Shown: positions 53,326-63,766, numbered from the stretch's first letter. The stretch is DNA of 64,000 nt from Croceibacterium ferulae (GCF_003660445.1 NZ_QZVQ01000007.1:225443-289442), one strand, 5' to 3'. Translations and numbers: made by a program. Notes: a model not told the origin generated them from the sequence alone.

Positions 53326-55086
53326 TTGAACGTCGATCAGGTGGCATCATTCGGCATTATCGGTGCCGTGGTCGTTCTGCTGATCTGGGACAGATTGCGG
53401 TACGACGTGGTGGCGATACTCGCGCTGCTCGTCAGCGTGGTGATCGGGCTCGTACCCGCGGACGAGGCGTTTGACGGCTTTGCCGATGACATCGTCATCA
53501 TCATCGCCTCGGCCCTGGTGGTCAGCGCCGGCATCGCGCGATCGGGAATCGTGGATGTGGTGATCCGCCCCATCGCCGGCTGGCTGAGCACATCCGGCCG
53601 GCAGATCATCGGGCTGGGCACGGCGGTGGCCCTGCTGTCGGCCGTGATGAAGAACATCGGCGCGCTGGCGATCTTCATGCCGGTCGCATCGCAGCTTGCG
53701 CGGCGGCACGGTACCAAGCCGCATTATCTGCTGATGCCAATGGCTTTCGCCTCCCTGATGGGGGGCCTGATGACGCTGGTGGGGACGTCGCCGAACCTGG
53801 TGGTCAGCCGGGTGCGGCAGGACATTGTGGGGCAGCCATTCGGCATGTTCGACTACCTTCCCGTGGGCCTCGGCATCACGATCGCCGGCATGCTGTTCCT
53901 GTCGGTCGGCTGGCGCCTTCTGCCTGCCGACCGGCAGGGCTCAAGGCCAGCCGAGGACGCTTTCTCCGTCGAGGACTACGTGTCGGAACTGCGGCTGAGC
54001 GAAACCTCGACCTTCGTTGGCCGGACCGTTGCCGAGCTGGAGAAGCTTGCGCCCGGGGAGATCCGCGTGGTGGGCATCGTGCGCGAGCAATATCGGCGGC
54101 TTGTTCCGGACCCGGACTGGTCGATTTCGTCGGACGATGTGCTGGTCATCGAAGGAGATGCCCCCGCCCTGCAGCGCGCGATCGTGGGTGCCGGTCTGCT
54201 GCCGGTCGCCAGGCTCGAGACCGGCAGGGACGAATCGGCCATCGCGGAAGCCGTTATCCAGAAGGGATCCCCGCTGATCGGGCAGACCCCGCATGCTGCC
54301 CGTCTTGGGGACGTGTTCGGGCTCACCGTGCTGGCGCTCAGCCGGAAGGGTCATCAGGCACGGCGCCGGCTGGGTCGCGTGTCATTCCAGGAAGGCGATC
54401 TGCTGCTGTTGCGCGGCTCTGAGGACGGCCTTGGCGATCGCCTGATCTCGGCCGGCCTGTTCCCCCTAGCGGAGCGGCGGCTTCAGATCGGGCAGCGCCG
54501 CTCCCTCTGGGTCCCCGGCGGCATCATCGCTGCAACCATCATCGTGCTTGCATTCCAGATCGTGCCTGTAGCCATCGCCTTTCTGGCGGCGGCAACCGCC
54601 ATGATCGTCACGGGTGTGCTGAAACCGGAAGAAGCCTACAATACGGTGGAATGGCCGATCCTGGTCCTGATCGGCGCCCTCATTCCCGTCAGTGCCACGC
54701 TCGAAACCACAGGCGGCAGTGCGCTTATCGCCAGTGGATTGTCCCAGATCGCCAGCGGGTTGCCACCCTTCGCGATCATCGCGCTGGTCATGGCGGCGGC
54801 GATGGCGGTGACGCCGTTCCTCAACAATGCCGCCACCGTGCTGGTGATGGCCCCCATCGGCGCCACCATGGCCCAGCAGCTCGACCTGCGGCCTGACGCC
54901 TTCCTCATGGCGGTGGCCGTGGGCGCGGGGAGCGATTTCCTCACCCCCATCGGCCATCAGTGCAACACGCTGGTCATGGGTCCGGGCGGGTACCGGTTCG
55001 CTGATTATCCGCGGCTGGGTATTCCTCTGTCGCTGATGATCCTGGTCCTGGGCACCGCGCTCATCATGCACTTCTGGCCGCTGTGA
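53326..55086 (+). CDS. SLC13/DASS-family anion permease with two RCK_C (TrkA-C) domains
   Basis: The 586-residue protein has membrane segments at 10-170, the transporter loop LMTLVGTSPNLVVSRV, then two regulatory TrkA-C domains at about 220-290 and 305-380 (RVVGIVREQYRRLVPDPDW, LTVLALSRKGHQARRRLG). More helices to the end include TPFLNNAATVLVMAPIGATM and SDFLTPIGHQCNTLVMGPGG. Related proteins move dicarboxylates, sulfate or other anions with Na+. The start is TTG at 53326, supported by GGGGA eight bases before; no ATG occurs earlier. It is divergent from the kinase gene. Confidence 0.85.
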   Translation: MNVDQVASFGIIGAVVVLLIWDRLRYDVVAILALLVSVVIGLVPADEAFDGFADDIVIIIASALVVSAGIARSGIVDVVIRPIAGWLSTSGRQIIGLGTAVALLSAVMKNIGALAIFMPVASQLARRHGTKPHYLLMPMAFASLMGGLMTLVGTSPNLVVSRVRQDIVGQPFGMFDYLPVGLGITIAGMLFLSVGWRLLPADRQGSRPAEDAFSVEDYVSELRLSETSTFVGRTVAELEKLAPGEIRVVGIVREQYRRLVPDPDWSISSDDVLVIEGDAPALQRAIVGAGLLPVARLETGRDESAIAEAVIQKGSPLIGQTPHAARLGDVFGLTVLALSRKGHQARRRLGRVSFQEGDLLLLRGSEDGLGDRLISAGLFPLAERRLQIGQRRSLWVPGGIIAATIIVLAFQIVPVAIAFLAAATAMIVTGVLKPEEAYNTVEWPILVLIGALIPVSATLETTGGSALIASGLSQIASGLPPFAIIALVMAAAMAVTPFLNNAATVLVMAPIGATMAQQLDLRPDAFLMAVAVGAGSDFLTPIGHQCNTLVMGPGGYRFADYPRLGIPLSLMILVLGTALIMHFWPL

Positions 55087-55156
55087 GCACGACCGGATAT
55101 TCCGCGCGGCCTTCGCAAACCTTGCACTCCGCCTTCCCGAACGACTGATCCCCCAC

Positions 55157-56041
55157 ATGCTCGCAACCGCAGCCTGGCGCGAACGCCTGCACCTTACTGG
55201 CTCCGTTCAGGCCGTGCTCTTCTGCTGCCTCGGCGTGCTGTTGTTCGCCTGCATGGATGCGACCATCAAATATCTGGCGATGCGGCACGACGTTCCGATC
55301 ATCGTTGCCGTGCGCTATCTGGTGAACTGGCTGCTGCTGGTGGCGATCGTCGGCCCGGTCTGCCGGGGCCGCCTGGTCCGGACGCATCGGACGGGCCTCG
55401 TCCTCGTCAGGGCCTGCAGCCTGGCAGTCGCCTCCCTGCTCGTGGGACTGGCGCTGCAGCGCATGCCGGTGGCGGAAACGACCGCCATCAACTTCCTCGC
55501 CCCCATGCTTGTCGTCGTGGTTGCAGGACCATTGCTCGGCGAAAAGGTCGGAGCAGCGAGCTGGGCTACGGCATTGATCGGGTTTGGCGGCGTGCTGCTG
55601 ATCGCGCGGCCGGGCAGCGGTCTGGAACTGACCGGGCTTGCCTGTGCTCTGGCCGCGGTCGGCGCGAACGTTGCCTACCAGCTCCTGTCCCGAACCCTGG
55701 CGCGCACCGAACGGACGACTGCCCTCCTCTTCTACGCCGCCCTGGTCGGTACCGTCATCTTCGGCATCATGGGACTTTGGCTGTGGGAGGGTGAGTTCGC
55801 AACCGGTCTCGAGCTCGTCCTGTTCCTGAGCCTGGGGGTTTACGGCGGGCTAGGCCACTACCTCTTCACGGCCGCCTACCGTCACGCCGACGCCTCCGTC
55901 CTGGCGCCGCTCAGCTATCTGCAGCTGTTCTGGGCCGGTCTGCTGGGCTGGCTGATCTTTGGCCATCTGCCGGACTGGCTCAGCGTCATCGGGATGATCC
56001 TGATCGCAGGCTCCGGAGTGGGCGCGGCGATCCGGCGCTAG
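55157..56041 (+). CDS. DMT-superfamily (EamA) transporter
   Basis: The 294-residue protein has ten predicted membrane helices in two EamA repeats: [20 protein letters not shown] ... [16 protein letters not shown], and [19 protein letters not shown] ... [20 protein letters not shown]. It is a drug/metabolite exporter or importer of unknown substrate. It follows the SLC13 gene by 70 bases on the same strand. Its stop overlaps the convergent glycerol kinase stop by 4 bases. Confidence 0.87.
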   Translation: MLATAAWRERLHLTGSVQAVLFCCLGVLLFACMDATIKYLAMRHDVPIIVAVRYLVNWLLLVAIVGPVCRGRLVRTHRTGLVLVRACSLAVASLLVGLALQRMPVAETTAINFLAPMLVVVVAGPLLGEKVGAASWATALIGFGGVLLIARPGSGLELTGLACALAAVGANVAYQLLSRTLARTERTTALLFYAALVGTVIFGIMGLWLWEGEFATGLELVLFLSLGVYGGLGHYLFTAAYRHADASVLAPLSYLQLFWAGLLGWLIFGHLPDWLSVIGMILIAGSGVGAAIRR

Positions 56042-57546
56042 GTCGCGAGCACCCGTCCAGCGCTCAGCGTCCTGCCGACCGCGTCGCGCCACCCGCTGGC
56101 GAGCCGTCGGCGGCTGTCGGCATCCATCCGGGGACGGAACACGTCGCCCCGCTGCCAGGTTCGGGCGAGCGCATCCAGGTCGGGCCAGATGCCGGTGGCC
56201 AGGCCCGCATGGAAGGCGGCCCCCAGCGCGGTGGTCTCCAGCTGGGCGGGCCGCTCCACCGGTACGTCCATCATGTCGGCCATGAACTGGCACAGCCAGT
56301 CATTGGCCGCCATCCCCCCGTCCACCCGCAACGTTTCCGGGTTGGCGGCCCCATCGGCGACCATCGCCGCGGCAAGATCCATGGACTGGTATCCGACCGC
56401 CTCCAGCGCGGCGCGCGCGAGGTGCGCCTGCGTGGCGCCCAGCGTCAGCCCGAAGATCGCGCCACGGGCATCCGGATCCCAGTGGGGCGCGCCCAGGCCG
56501 ACAAAGGCCGGCACCATGTAGACGCCGTGATTGTCGGGAACCTGGGTCGCCATGTCGTCGGTCTGGCTGGCGTGGGTGATCACGCCAATCCCGTCGCGCA
56601 GCCACTTCACCGCCGCTCCGGCCACGAAGATCGATCCTTCCAGCGCGTAGGTCATCTGCCCGCCCAGTCGGTAGGCCGGCGTCGTCAGCAGCCGGTTGTT
56701 CGACCGGATTGCATCCGATCCCGTATTCAGCAGCATGAAGCAGCCTGTGCCATAGGTCGACTTGACCGTACCGGGCGCAAAGCAGGCCTGGCCGAACAGC
56801 GCCGCCTGCTGGTCCCCCGCCATGCCTGCCACCGGGATGGCCGCACCGAACAGATTGGCCGCCGTGGTGCCGAAGATGCGGGAATTGTCGTGCACTTCAG
56901 GCAGCAGCGCCACGGGCACCCGGAACAGGCGGCACAGCTCTTCATCCCAGCACTGGTCATGGATGTTGTAGAGCATGGTGCGCGCCGCGTTGGTGACATC
57001 GGTCGCATGGACAGCGCCGCCCGTCAGCCGGCACAGCAGGAAGCTGTCGATCGTGCCCATGGCCAGCTCGCCCCTCTCCGCGCGGGCGCGCGTACCGGGC
57101 ACGTGATCCAGGATCCAGCTGAGCTTGGTGGCGGAAAAATAGGGGTCGATCAGCAGGCCGCTGCGGGCGCGCACATCGGCCTCGACCCCATCCTCGTTCA
57201 GCCGGCGGCACCATTCGGCGGTGCGGCGGTCCTGCCAGACGATGGCGTTGTGGATCGGCTCGCCCGTGGCGCGATCCCAAACCACCACGGTTTCGCGCTG
57301 GTTGGTGATGCCGATGCCGGCGATTCCGGCCGCGCCCACTCCGCTTCGCTCGATCGCGGACCGTGCGGTCGCCAGCGTGTCACGCCAGATCGTCTCTGGA
57401 TCGTGCTCCACCCAACCGGGTTGCGGGTAATGCTGCCCGAACTCCACCTGCGCGATGGAGACCGGGCGCGCCCGCGCATCGAACACGCTCGCGCGGGTGG
57501 AGGTGGTCCCCTGGTCGATCGCCAGGATGTGGGTTGGCCGGCTCAC
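56038..57546 (-). CDS. glpK: Glycerol kinase
   Basis: The 502-residue FGGY kinase has the phosphate-1 loop [17 protein letters not shown], glycerol/ATP motifs [35 protein letters not shown] and the C-terminal signature [20 protein letters not shown]. It makes glycerol 3-phosphate. AGGAG nine bases before a GTG sets the start ([12 protein letters not shown]); the upstream ATG frame is excluded. No glpF or glpD is nearby. Confidence 0.95.
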   Translation of the reverse strand: MSRPTHILAIDQGTTSTRASVFDARARPVSIAQVEFGQHYPQPGWVEHDPETIWRDTLATARSAIERSGVGAAGIAGIGITNQRETVVVWDRATGEPIHNAIVWQDRRTAEWCRRLNEDGVEADVRARSGLLIDPYFSATKLSWILDHVPGTRARAERGELAMGTIDSFLLCRLTGGAVHATDVTNAARTMLYNIHDQCWDEELCRLFRVPVALLPEVHDNSRIFGTTAANLFGAAIPVAGMAGDQQAALFGQACFAPGTVKSTYGTGCFMLLNTGSDAIRSNNRLLTTPAYRLGGQMTYALEGSIFVAGAAVKWLRDGIGVITHASQTDDMATQVPDNHGVYMVPAFVGLGAPHWDPDARGAIFGLTLGATQAHLARAALEAVGYQSMDLAAAMVADGAANPETLRVDGGMAANDWLCQFMADMMDVPVERPAQLETTALGAAFHAGLATGIWPDLDALARTWQRGDVFRPRMDADSRRRLASGWRDAVGRTLSAGRVLAT

Positions 57547-57626
57547 GCGCTCGCTCTCCTGCCTGATATGGCGCGCATTGCGGCACACCCTGCCTTACGG
57601 GCCGGAAAGAGGCGCAGGATGCCAAC

Positions 57627-57659
57627 GCCCGCACGGCACCCGAAGGATGCCGTGCGGGC
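57627..57659. terminator. Strong hairpin downstream of rpsU
   Basis: GCCCGCACGGCA (57627-57638) and TGCCGTGCGGGC (57648-57659) form a perfect 12-pair stem around a 9-base loop. It lies about 50 bases after the rpsU stop on the minus strand. There is no T run after the stem in either direction, so it may be a pause or processing hairpin rather than a classic intrinsic terminator. Confidence 0.55.
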
Positions 57660-57705
57660 GGGCCGGTCTTTCAGAAAGCGAGAACCTGGCGGTTCGCCGC
57701 GGGCG

Positions 57706-57906
57706 TTAGCGGTCCCGCTCAGCCCGCTTGCGATCGGCCTTGCGTGCCCGGCTGACAGCAGCCGCACGCTCGCGCGCGCGCCGTTCCGACGGCTTCTCGA
57801 AATGCTGCCGAAGCTTCATCTCGCGGAATACGCCTTCGCGCTGAAGCTTCTTCTTGAGCGCCCGGAGCGCCTGGTCGACATTGTTGTCACGAACGATGAT
57901 CTGCAT
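57706..57906 (-). CDS. rpsU: 30S ribosomal protein bS21
   Basis: The 66-residue basic protein starts [20 protein letters not shown] and continues [21 protein letters not shown], the bS21 family pattern. A Lys/Arg-rich tail ([14 protein letters not shown]) contacts 16S rRNA. The open frame upstream of 57906 is not ribosomal-protein-like. It has a 224-base spacer to the divergent aldo-keto reductase. Confidence 0.95.
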   Translation of the reverse strand: MQIIVRDNNVDQALRALKKKLQREGVFREMKLRQHFEKPSERRARERAAAVSRARKADRKRAERDR

Positions 57907-58130
57907 GAGTCGCCTTATGACTGCTTTGGATCGGATGCAAGACTCGCCCCTTAGGTCAGCAACGACCGGGACACGAGCCCAAAAACGTCGCAGGTACACG
58001 CTTTGGGTCCCGCAAATCGGTCTGCCCGGGGCCCAGAGCAAGCTTCGACGTACGGACGAGCGAAAGTTTGAACCCGCTTTCCTGTCGAGCGTTGTGGCGG
58101 TGAACAGCACATTTCCAGAGGCCTTCCCCC

Positions 58131-59168
58131 ATGCGCTACAACACTCTTGGCCGTACCGGCCTGTTCGTGTCCGAGCTCTGCCTTGGCACGATGACATTCG
58201 GCGAGAGTGATGAAGGGATGTGGGCGAAGATCGGCCAGCTCGGCCAGGACGAGGCCGACACGCTTGTGCGAACTGCGGTAGAGGGCGGGGTCAATTTCAT
58301 CGACACCGCCGATGTCTATGCCGACGGCCGCTCGGAAGAGATTACCGGCCAGGCCATTCGCAACCTCGGTCTGAAGCGGGACGAGATCGTCGTGGCGACG
58401 AAAGGCTTCGGTGCGACCGGCCTGGGGCCGAACGCCCGCGGCAATTCCCGCTACCACCTCATCGATGCCTGCAAGGCGAGCCTGAAGCGCCTTCAGCTCG
58501 ACCATGTTGACCTCTATCAGATCCATGGCTTTGATCCGGTGACGCCGATCGAGGAAACCCTGCGCGCGCTCGATACCCTCGTACAGCATGGCCATGTCCG
58601 CTATGTCGGCGTGTCGAACTGGGCCGCATGGCAGATCACCAAGGCGCTCGGCATTGCCGAGCGGCTCGGCCTGCACCGCTTTGCATCGCTGCAGGCCTAT
58701 TACACACTGGTCGGCCGCGAACTGGAGCGGGAAATCGCGCCGATGCTCCTGTCCGAAGAGGTCGGGCTGATGGTCTGGAGCCCGCTCGCCGGCGGTTTCC
58801 TGTCCGGCAAGTACAGCGCAGGAGACCCTGGCGACGGCCGCCGTACAGCGTTCGACTTCCCGCCTGTGGAGCCGGCCCGCGGCGATGCCGTGATCGCGGC
58901 CCTCCGGCCTATCGCCGAAGACCGGGGAGTGTCGGTGGCTCGCATTGCCTTGGCCTGGCTGCTGCATCAACGGGCAGTGACCAGCGTCATCGTCGGCGCC
59001 AAACGTCCCGACCAGCTGGCAGACAATCTGGGCGCCACCGAGATCGACCTGACCGCAGAAGAACTCGCCGCGCTGGACAAGGTCAGCGGGCTTCAGCGGG
59101 AGTATCCCGGCTGGATGCTGGAGCGCCAGGGTCAGATGCAGCGGGATCTACTCGCCCAGCGGCGCTGA
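58131..59168 (+). CDS. Aldo-keto reductase (AKR12/AKR11-like)
   Basis: The 345-residue TIM barrel has all four catalytic residues: D58 and Y63 in [16 protein letters not shown]91 in VVATKGFG, H132 in LYQIHGFDP. The NADPH-binding end reads [15 protein letters not shown]. It reduces aldehydes or sugars; the physiological substrate is not clear. It is divergent from rpsU and convergent with the SirB1-like gene. Confidence 0.92.
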   Translation: MRYNTLGRTGLFVSELCLGTMTFGESDEGMWAKIGQLGQDEADTLVRTAVEGGVNFIDTADVYADGRSEEITGQAIRNLGLKRDEIVVATKGFGATGLGPNARGNSRYHLIDACKASLKRLQLDHVDLYQIHGFDPVTPIEETLRALDTLVQHGHVRYVGVSNWAAWQITKALGIAERLGLHRFASLQAYYTLVGRELEREIAPMLLSEEVGLMVWSPLAGGFLSGKYSAGDPGDGRRTAFDFPPVEPARGDAVIAALRPIAEDRGVSVARIALAWLLHQRAVTSVIVGAKRPDQLADNLGATEIDLTAEELAALDKVSGLQREYPGWMLERQGQMQRDLLAQRR

Positions 59169-59228
59169 GCAGAAGCGTTCGCAGCCAGCAGGTCGTCGCC
59201 GTTTCAGAGCTGGAACGGGGCAGCACGT

Positions 59229-60029
59229 TCAGCTGTCAGGCAAAGCCTCCAGCGTCTCCGACACCCGTCTGCGAAGGGCCTGATCGCGGGTGATCTCCAG
59301 GATCGCGCTCAGGCTGGCCCGGGCAGCGCTCACATGGTCATCAAGAAGTTCAAGCCTCCCGCGCTCCCACCATGCATGCACGGTCGCAGGCGCCATGATC
59401 GTCATGCGGGCATAGAGTTCGAGGGCGCGCCTTCCCTGCCCCGCCTGTTCGGCACGGGACGCCTGGTTCTGGAGCAGGCGGACCAGCACCGATCGGTTGG
59501 GCATTGCTGCAATGTGCGTGACTGCGCCGGGTATCTCGCCGGACCTCTGGACAAGCGAGGTGAGCCGGCCTGCGTCGACCCGTACGCCGCCTGCAAACGG
59601 GTCGACGATGACGGGATCGGCCTCCGCTCCCAGAAGGACAAGAACGTGACCAGGGACGTCGAGCGCATCCGCGGTCCACCCCACACGCCGCGCCACGGCA
59701 ACCCACAGAATCGAGAGGCTGACCGGCAGCCCTCGGCGGCGATCGAGAACCCGCAGCAGATCGGCATTGTCCGGATGATCGTAGCTGTCCGCATCACCGG
59801 CGAAGCCGAACTCACCGGCGAGCACCATTGCGAGGACATCTGCCCGTTCGGCCGGCGCCGTGACCCCGCGACCCGCAACACCGACCCGCGTTTCCATTTC
59901 GTCTAGGAGCTGGCGATAGGGAGCGAGGTCCACACCGGGATGGTCCAGCAGCGCCAGCGTCAAGGCAGCTTCGTCAAGGCGGATCTCCCCGTCTTCGACA
60001 AGGCCAAGATGGGTCAGGTCGTCGGTCAT
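59229..60029 (-). CDS. SirB1 family transglutaminase-like protein
   Basis: The 266-residue protein has the SirB1 core DNADLLRVLDRRRGLPVSLSILW, DVPGHVLVLLG and VIVDPFAGG, followed by a TPR-like C-terminus (RRALELYARMTIMAPATVHA). The cysteine of true transglutaminases is not seen at the expected place, which is usual in this family. The function is unknown. The start MTDDLTHLGL was chosen over the extension to 60233, which lacks similarity. Confidence 0.82.
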   Translation of the reverse strand: MTDDLTHLGLVEDGEIRLDEAALTLALLDHPGVDLAPYRQLLDEMETRVGVAGRGVTAPAERADVLAMVLAGEFGFAGDADSYDHPDNADLLRVLDRRRGLPVSLSILWVAVARRVGWTADALDVPGHVLVLLGAEADPVIVDPFAGGVRVDAGRLTSLVQRSGEIPGAVTHIAAMPNRSVLVRLLQNQASRAEQAGQGRRALELYARMTIMAPATVHAWWERGRLELLDDHVSAARASLSAILEITRDQALRRRVSETLEALPDS

Positions 60030-60236
60030 GCCACGAAGATGGGAACGGGGTCGGCCGAAGTCGACCCGAACGGGGCCGACCAGTGCCTGATCGTCGGCCA
60101 CCTCCGCCCAGCCTTGCGTTGCGAGCCGGGAACGGCGGCGCACCCCGTCCCGCGCATGCTCCAGTGCCACCGCGACGTCACAGTCCAGCCGTAACGGCTC
60201 CGCAGGGGCAGCGCCATCGGGGAACACACACACATC

Positions 60237-60407
60237 ATGTCACGCCACCTGCGCACACTGCGGCTGCTGCTGCCATTCATCACTTTCACGCTGCCGCTGG
60301 CGCAGTCTGCCTTCGCTCAGGCGATCATGCCGGATGCCTCCGTCATGGATCAAGGCGGGATCGCCCATCCCGCTGCCCTCGATGCCACGCTCATCCTGCT
60401 CGGGTGA
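60237..60407 (+). CDS. Signal-peptide fragment in the wrong frame for the phospholipase gene
   Basis: The 56-residue frame reads LRLLLPFITFTLPLAQSAFAQ, a clear Sec signal peptide with AFA-Q cleavage, then AIMPDASVMDQGGIAHPAAL, and ends at a TGA. The TGA overlaps a GTG of the phospholipase frame (GGGTGAGC). The mature part expected after a signal peptide lies in the -1 frame. One extra G in the GGG run would fuse the two frames into a normal secreted phospholipase. Confidence 0.6.
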   Translation: MSRHLRTLRLLLPFITFTLPLAQSAFAQAIMPDASVMDQGGIAHPAALDATLILLG

Positions 60408-61453
60408 GCGAGCCGGCATCGCTGGCGATGAACGATGTCCAGGTCGTCGGCTCCCACAACAGCTTCAAGGCCCGGATCCCTGCCACTGTCATGGCACGTC
60501 TGCGGGCGATGGAACCGAAGCTGGCCGACGGGCTCGACTATTATCACCTGTCATTGGCGGAGCAGCTGGACGCCGGCATCCGCCAGTTGGAGCTGGACAT
60601 CTTCGCAGACCCGGATGGCGGGCGCTATGCCGATCCTGCGGGCGAGGCATGGGCGCGCGATACCGGCGAGGCGACCGGCTTCGACCGCGAGGCGATGCTG
60701 GCGCCGGGCTACAAGGTCCTGCACATCCCGGACGTCGATTACCTCAGCACCTGCGCCTCGCTGACGCAGTGCCTCACGCAGATCGACGCCTGGTCGCGCG
60801 CCAATCCCGATCACCTGCCGATCATGATCACGCTGAACGCGGCCGACCTGCCGTCCGGTCGCCCCGGCATCACCGACCCGCTGCCGCTGAACGATCCGGC
60901 CCTGCTCGACCGGCTGGATGCGGAGGTGCGCGCGGTTCTCCCGGCCGGGCGGTTGATCACCCCGGACGAGGTGCGCGGCACGGCGGCGTCCTTGCGCGAC
61001 GCCGTGCGGGGGACGGGCTGGCCCGCCCTCGACGTGACTCGCGGTCGAATCTACCTTGTGCTGGATGTGCGTGGCGCGGTGGCGGATGCGTACCGGGCCG
61101 GGCACCCGGCGCTGGCCGGGCGGGCGATGTTCGGCTGGTACCCTGACGGTCAGCCCGAAGCCGTCCTCCAGATCGTGCAGGACCCGCTTGTAGACGGCGC
61201 GCAGATCCGGCGCTGGGTAGAGGCCGGCATCATCGTACGCACCCGCACCGACGCCAACACCGCCGAAGCGCGGTCGGCCGATCATGCCAAGGCGCAGGCG
61301 GCCATGGACAGCGGGGCACAGGCAGTCAGCACCGACTATTATCCGGGCGCGCCCGATCCGCTGCGGGCAGGCTTCACCGTCACGCTGCCCGATGGCGCAA
61401 TGGCGCGGTGCAGCCCGGCGCGCGTGCCCCGCGGATGTCCTCTGGAGCCGTGA
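60404..61453 (+). CDS. Ca2+-dependent phosphoinositide-specific phospholipase C (PI-PLC-C1 family)
   Basis: The 349-residue TIM-barrel phosphodiesterase has catalytic-region histidines in VVGSHNSFKARIP (H18) and YKVLHIPDVDYLS, metal ligands in IRQLELDIFADPDGG, and VRTRTDANTAEARS ... GAQAVSTDYYPG at the C-terminus. Homologues are secreted. Here the signal peptide is in another frame (60237-60407), so either the gene is frameshifted or the mature domain starts at the overlapping GTG and stays inside the cell. The domain itself is complete. Confidence 0.8.
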   Translation: MSEPASLAMNDVQVVGSHNSFKARIPATVMARLRAMEPKLADGLDYYHLSLAEQLDAGIRQLELDIFADPDGGRYADPAGEAWARDTGEATGFDREAMLAPGYKVLHIPDVDYLSTCASLTQCLTQIDAWSRANPDHLPIMITLNAADLPSGRPGITDPLPLNDPALLDRLDAEVRAVLPAGRLITPDEVRGTAASLRDAVRGTGWPALDVTRGRIYLVLDVRGAVADAYRAGHPALAGRAMFGWYPDGQPEAVLQIVQDPLVDGAQIRRWVEAGIIVRTRTDANTAEARSADHAKAQAAMDSGAQAVSTDYYPGAPDPLRAGFTVTLPDGAMARCSPARVPRGCPLEP

Positions 61454-61555
61454 CAGGCCGGTGGCGCACCCGACCACCATGCGCAGCCGCAAGGCAGAAG
61501 ATGCTGGCGCCCCCCCTCCGGCGGGGGCACAGTGCACCAGCAATCGGAGCAGCAG

Positions 61556-62080
61556 ATGTCCTTCTCGCTATATGAGGCCGTGATCCCTTCCTATCGCCAG
61601 ATCCTGGGTGCGCTCGAGCAAGTGCTGCATAAGGCCGAGATCTTCTGCGAGGAACACGACATCCCCCACACGGCGATGATCGACGCGCGGCTCGCCCCGG
61701 ACATGCACCCGCTCGGTTATCAGGTGAAATCCTGCGCCGTGCATTCGATCGGCAGCATCGAAGGCGCGCGCGCCGGAAGCTTCTCGCCCGACAGGAATGC
61801 CTGGCCGACCGACTTTGCCGGGCTGCGCGGTGTCCTGCAGGGCGCTGACGCCCGGCTCGCCACCCTCGACCGGGAAGCTGTCGACGCGCTGGCCGGGGTG
61901 GACGTGGAGTTCACCAATGGTGAAAGGAGACTGCCGTTCACAGGCGCGAACTTCTTCCTCTCTTTCTCGCAGCCGAACTTCTATTTCCATGCGACGACAG
62001 CTTACGCGATCCTGCGGGCGCAAGGCCTGGCGATCGGCAAGCGCGACTTCCTGGGAGTGCCGCGCCTGAAATTGCCGTAG
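61556..62080 (+). CDS. DUF1993 family protein
   Basis: The 174-residue protein is typical of DUF1993: SLYEAVIPSYRQILGALEQVL at the start, MIDARLAPDMHPLGYQVKSC in the middle, and FLSFSQPNFYFHATTAYAIL near the end. It has a DinB-like four-helix fold by family. The function is unknown. GGAGCAGCAG precedes the chosen ATG; an ATG eight codons earlier is less likely. Confidence 0.85.
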   Translation: MSFSLYEAVIPSYRQILGALEQVLHKAEIFCEEHDIPHTAMIDARLAPDMHPLGYQVKSCAVHSIGSIEGARAGSFSPDRNAWPTDFAGLRGVLQGADARLATLDREAVDALAGVDVEFTNGERRLPFTGANFFLSFSQPNFYFHATTAYAILRAQGLAIGKRDFLGVPRLKLP

Positions 62081-62188
62081 GTTTTCCGCCCATTGCACCT
62101 TTCCCGATCCCCACACTTCATGCCAAGGTCCGGTCACCGAAATGGCAAGCTCCGATCACGGGAGCAGCCGCGCATGGGAGAGCCGGGA

Positions 62189-63766
62189 ATGATCAGCCGC
62201 CGCCATCTGCTGGGGAGCGCTGCGGCGCTATCGCTCACCCTGCAGTTCAGCCCCGCTCTCGCGGCCTCGCCCGGGCGCGAGCAGATCCTGGAGACCATGC
62301 GCCGGGCGACCCGCTTCATGGTCGAGGATCTCGCAACCAATGGCGGCTATGTCTGGTCGTACCTGCCCGACCGGTCGCGCCGATGGGGGGAGATCGAGGC
62401 GACGCCCAGCATGATCTGGGTCCAGCCTCCGGGCACCGCCACCATGGGGCACCTGTACCTCGATGCCTATCACGCGACCGGCGATGACTACTATTACATG
62501 GCGGCCGAGCAGGTCGCCGGCGCGCTTGTCGCCGGACAGCACCGCTCGGGCGGGTGGAACTACTTCATCGATTTCGCCAGTCCGGCCGCGACGAGGCACT
62601 GGTACGAGACGTTGGGCGCGAATGCCTGGCGGATGGAGGAATTCCAGCACTATTCCGACAATGCCACCTTCGATGACATGGGCACGTCGGAAGCGTCGCA
62701 GTTCCTGCTGCGCCTCTACCTCGAGAAGCGGGATGCGAAGTACCGGCCCGCGCTCGACAAGGCGATCAGCTTCGTCCTCGACAGCCAGTACCCGATCGGG
62801 GGCTGGCCGCAGCGCTGGCCCTATGATCCGTCCTACCCCGATTACCAGCGCTACATCACCTTCAACGACGATGTGGCGGCCGAGAACGTCAAGTTCCTCC
62901 TCATGATCTATCAGGCGCTCGGCGATGCGCGGGTGCTCGATCCGATCGTGCGCGGCATGAACCTGTATCTGGTGACGCATCTGGGATCGCCGCAGCCCGG
63001 CTGGGCGCTCCAGTACACGCCGGACGATCTGCGCCCGGCGGGCGCGCGCACTTATGAGCCCAATGCACTCCACACTCCCACCACGGCGAGCAATGTCCGC
63101 CAGTTGATGGAGTTCTACCGCCTGACCGGGGAGACCAAGTTCCTGGCCCGCATCCCGGAAACGCTCGACTGGCTGGAAGGTCTGCGCCTGGCGGAGCCGG
63201 TGAAGGGGCGCGATTTCCCGACCTTTGTCGAGTTCGGGAGCAACCGGCCAATCTACGTCCACCGCCGCGGCTCCAACGTGGTCAATGGCGAATATTACTG
63301 GGACTACAGCCCGGAAGCGACCCTTGGCCATTATTCCGGCTCGGCATCGATCAACGTCCCCGCGCTGCGACGGGAATATGAAGAGGTCCGCAACATTCCG
63401 CCGGCCGAACTGGTGGCAAGCTCGCCGCTTTACGGATCCGCTGCACAGCCGCTGCCGCGCTACTTCGTGAGCGGAGGCCACACCGGCTCGGACCTCAATG
63501 CCGGGGACACCGATGCCAGCGTCGCGCAGCTCACGCGGTCGCTCAACCGCGAAGGCTGGTGGCCGACCGAACTGCGCGCCACCAGCAACCCCTACCGTGG
63601 CGACGGCCCGGCCGATCCGGTGGCGGGCGATTATCGCACGACCCATGTGGGCGACCCGTCCGATACCTCGCCCTACACCACCGATCAGCCTGTCACCGGC
63701 ATCTCCACATCGGCTTATATCGCCAACATGGCGCGCCTGATCGCGGCGCTGGAAACGGAGCGATGA
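62189..63766 (+). CDS. Secreted pectate lyase, polysaccharide lyase family 10-like
   Basis: The 525-residue protein has a signal peptide (SRRHLLGSAAALSLTLQFSP; the SRR may allow Tat export). The alpha/alpha-toroid PL10 body has HRSGGWNYFIDFASP, QYPIGGWPQRWPYDPSYPDY, YITFNDDVAAENVKFLLMIY and SPQPGWALQYTPDDLRPAGA. It cleaves polygalacturonate by beta-elimination. GGGAG eight bases before the ATG supports the start MISRRHLL. Its stop overlaps the next gene's ATG. No other pectin genes are visible. Confidence 0.85.
   Translation: MISRRHLLGSAAALSLTLQFSPALAASPGREQILETMRRATRFMVEDLATNGGYVWSYLPDRSRRWGEIEATPSMIWVQPPGTATMGHLYLDAYHATGDDYYYMAAEQVAGALVAGQHRSGGWNYFIDFASPAATRHWYETLGANAWRMEEFQHYSDNATFDDMGTSEASQFLLRLYLEKRDAKYRPALDKAISFVLDSQYPIGGWPQRWPYDPSYPDYQRYITFNDDVAAENVKFLLMIYQALGDARVLDPIVRGMNLYLVTHLGSPQPGWALQYTPDDLRPAGARTYEPNALHTPTTASNVRQLMEFYRLTGETKFLARIPETLDWLEGLRLAEPVKGRDFPTFVEFGSNRPIYVHRRGSNVVNGEYYWDYSPEATLGHYSGSASINVPALRREYEEVRNIPPAELVASSPLYGSAAQPLPRYFVSGGHTGSDLNAGDTDASVAQLTRSLNREGWWPTELRATSNPYRGDGPADPVAGDYRTTHVGDPSDTSPYTTDQPVTGISTSAYIANMARLIAALETER

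Noticed and set aside
57907..58130. A riboswitch or ribosomal-protein leader in the rpsU/aldo-keto reductase spacer
   Set aside because: Only a short GGGTCCCG/CGGGGCCC inverted pair is visible; nothing matches a known leader class by eye.
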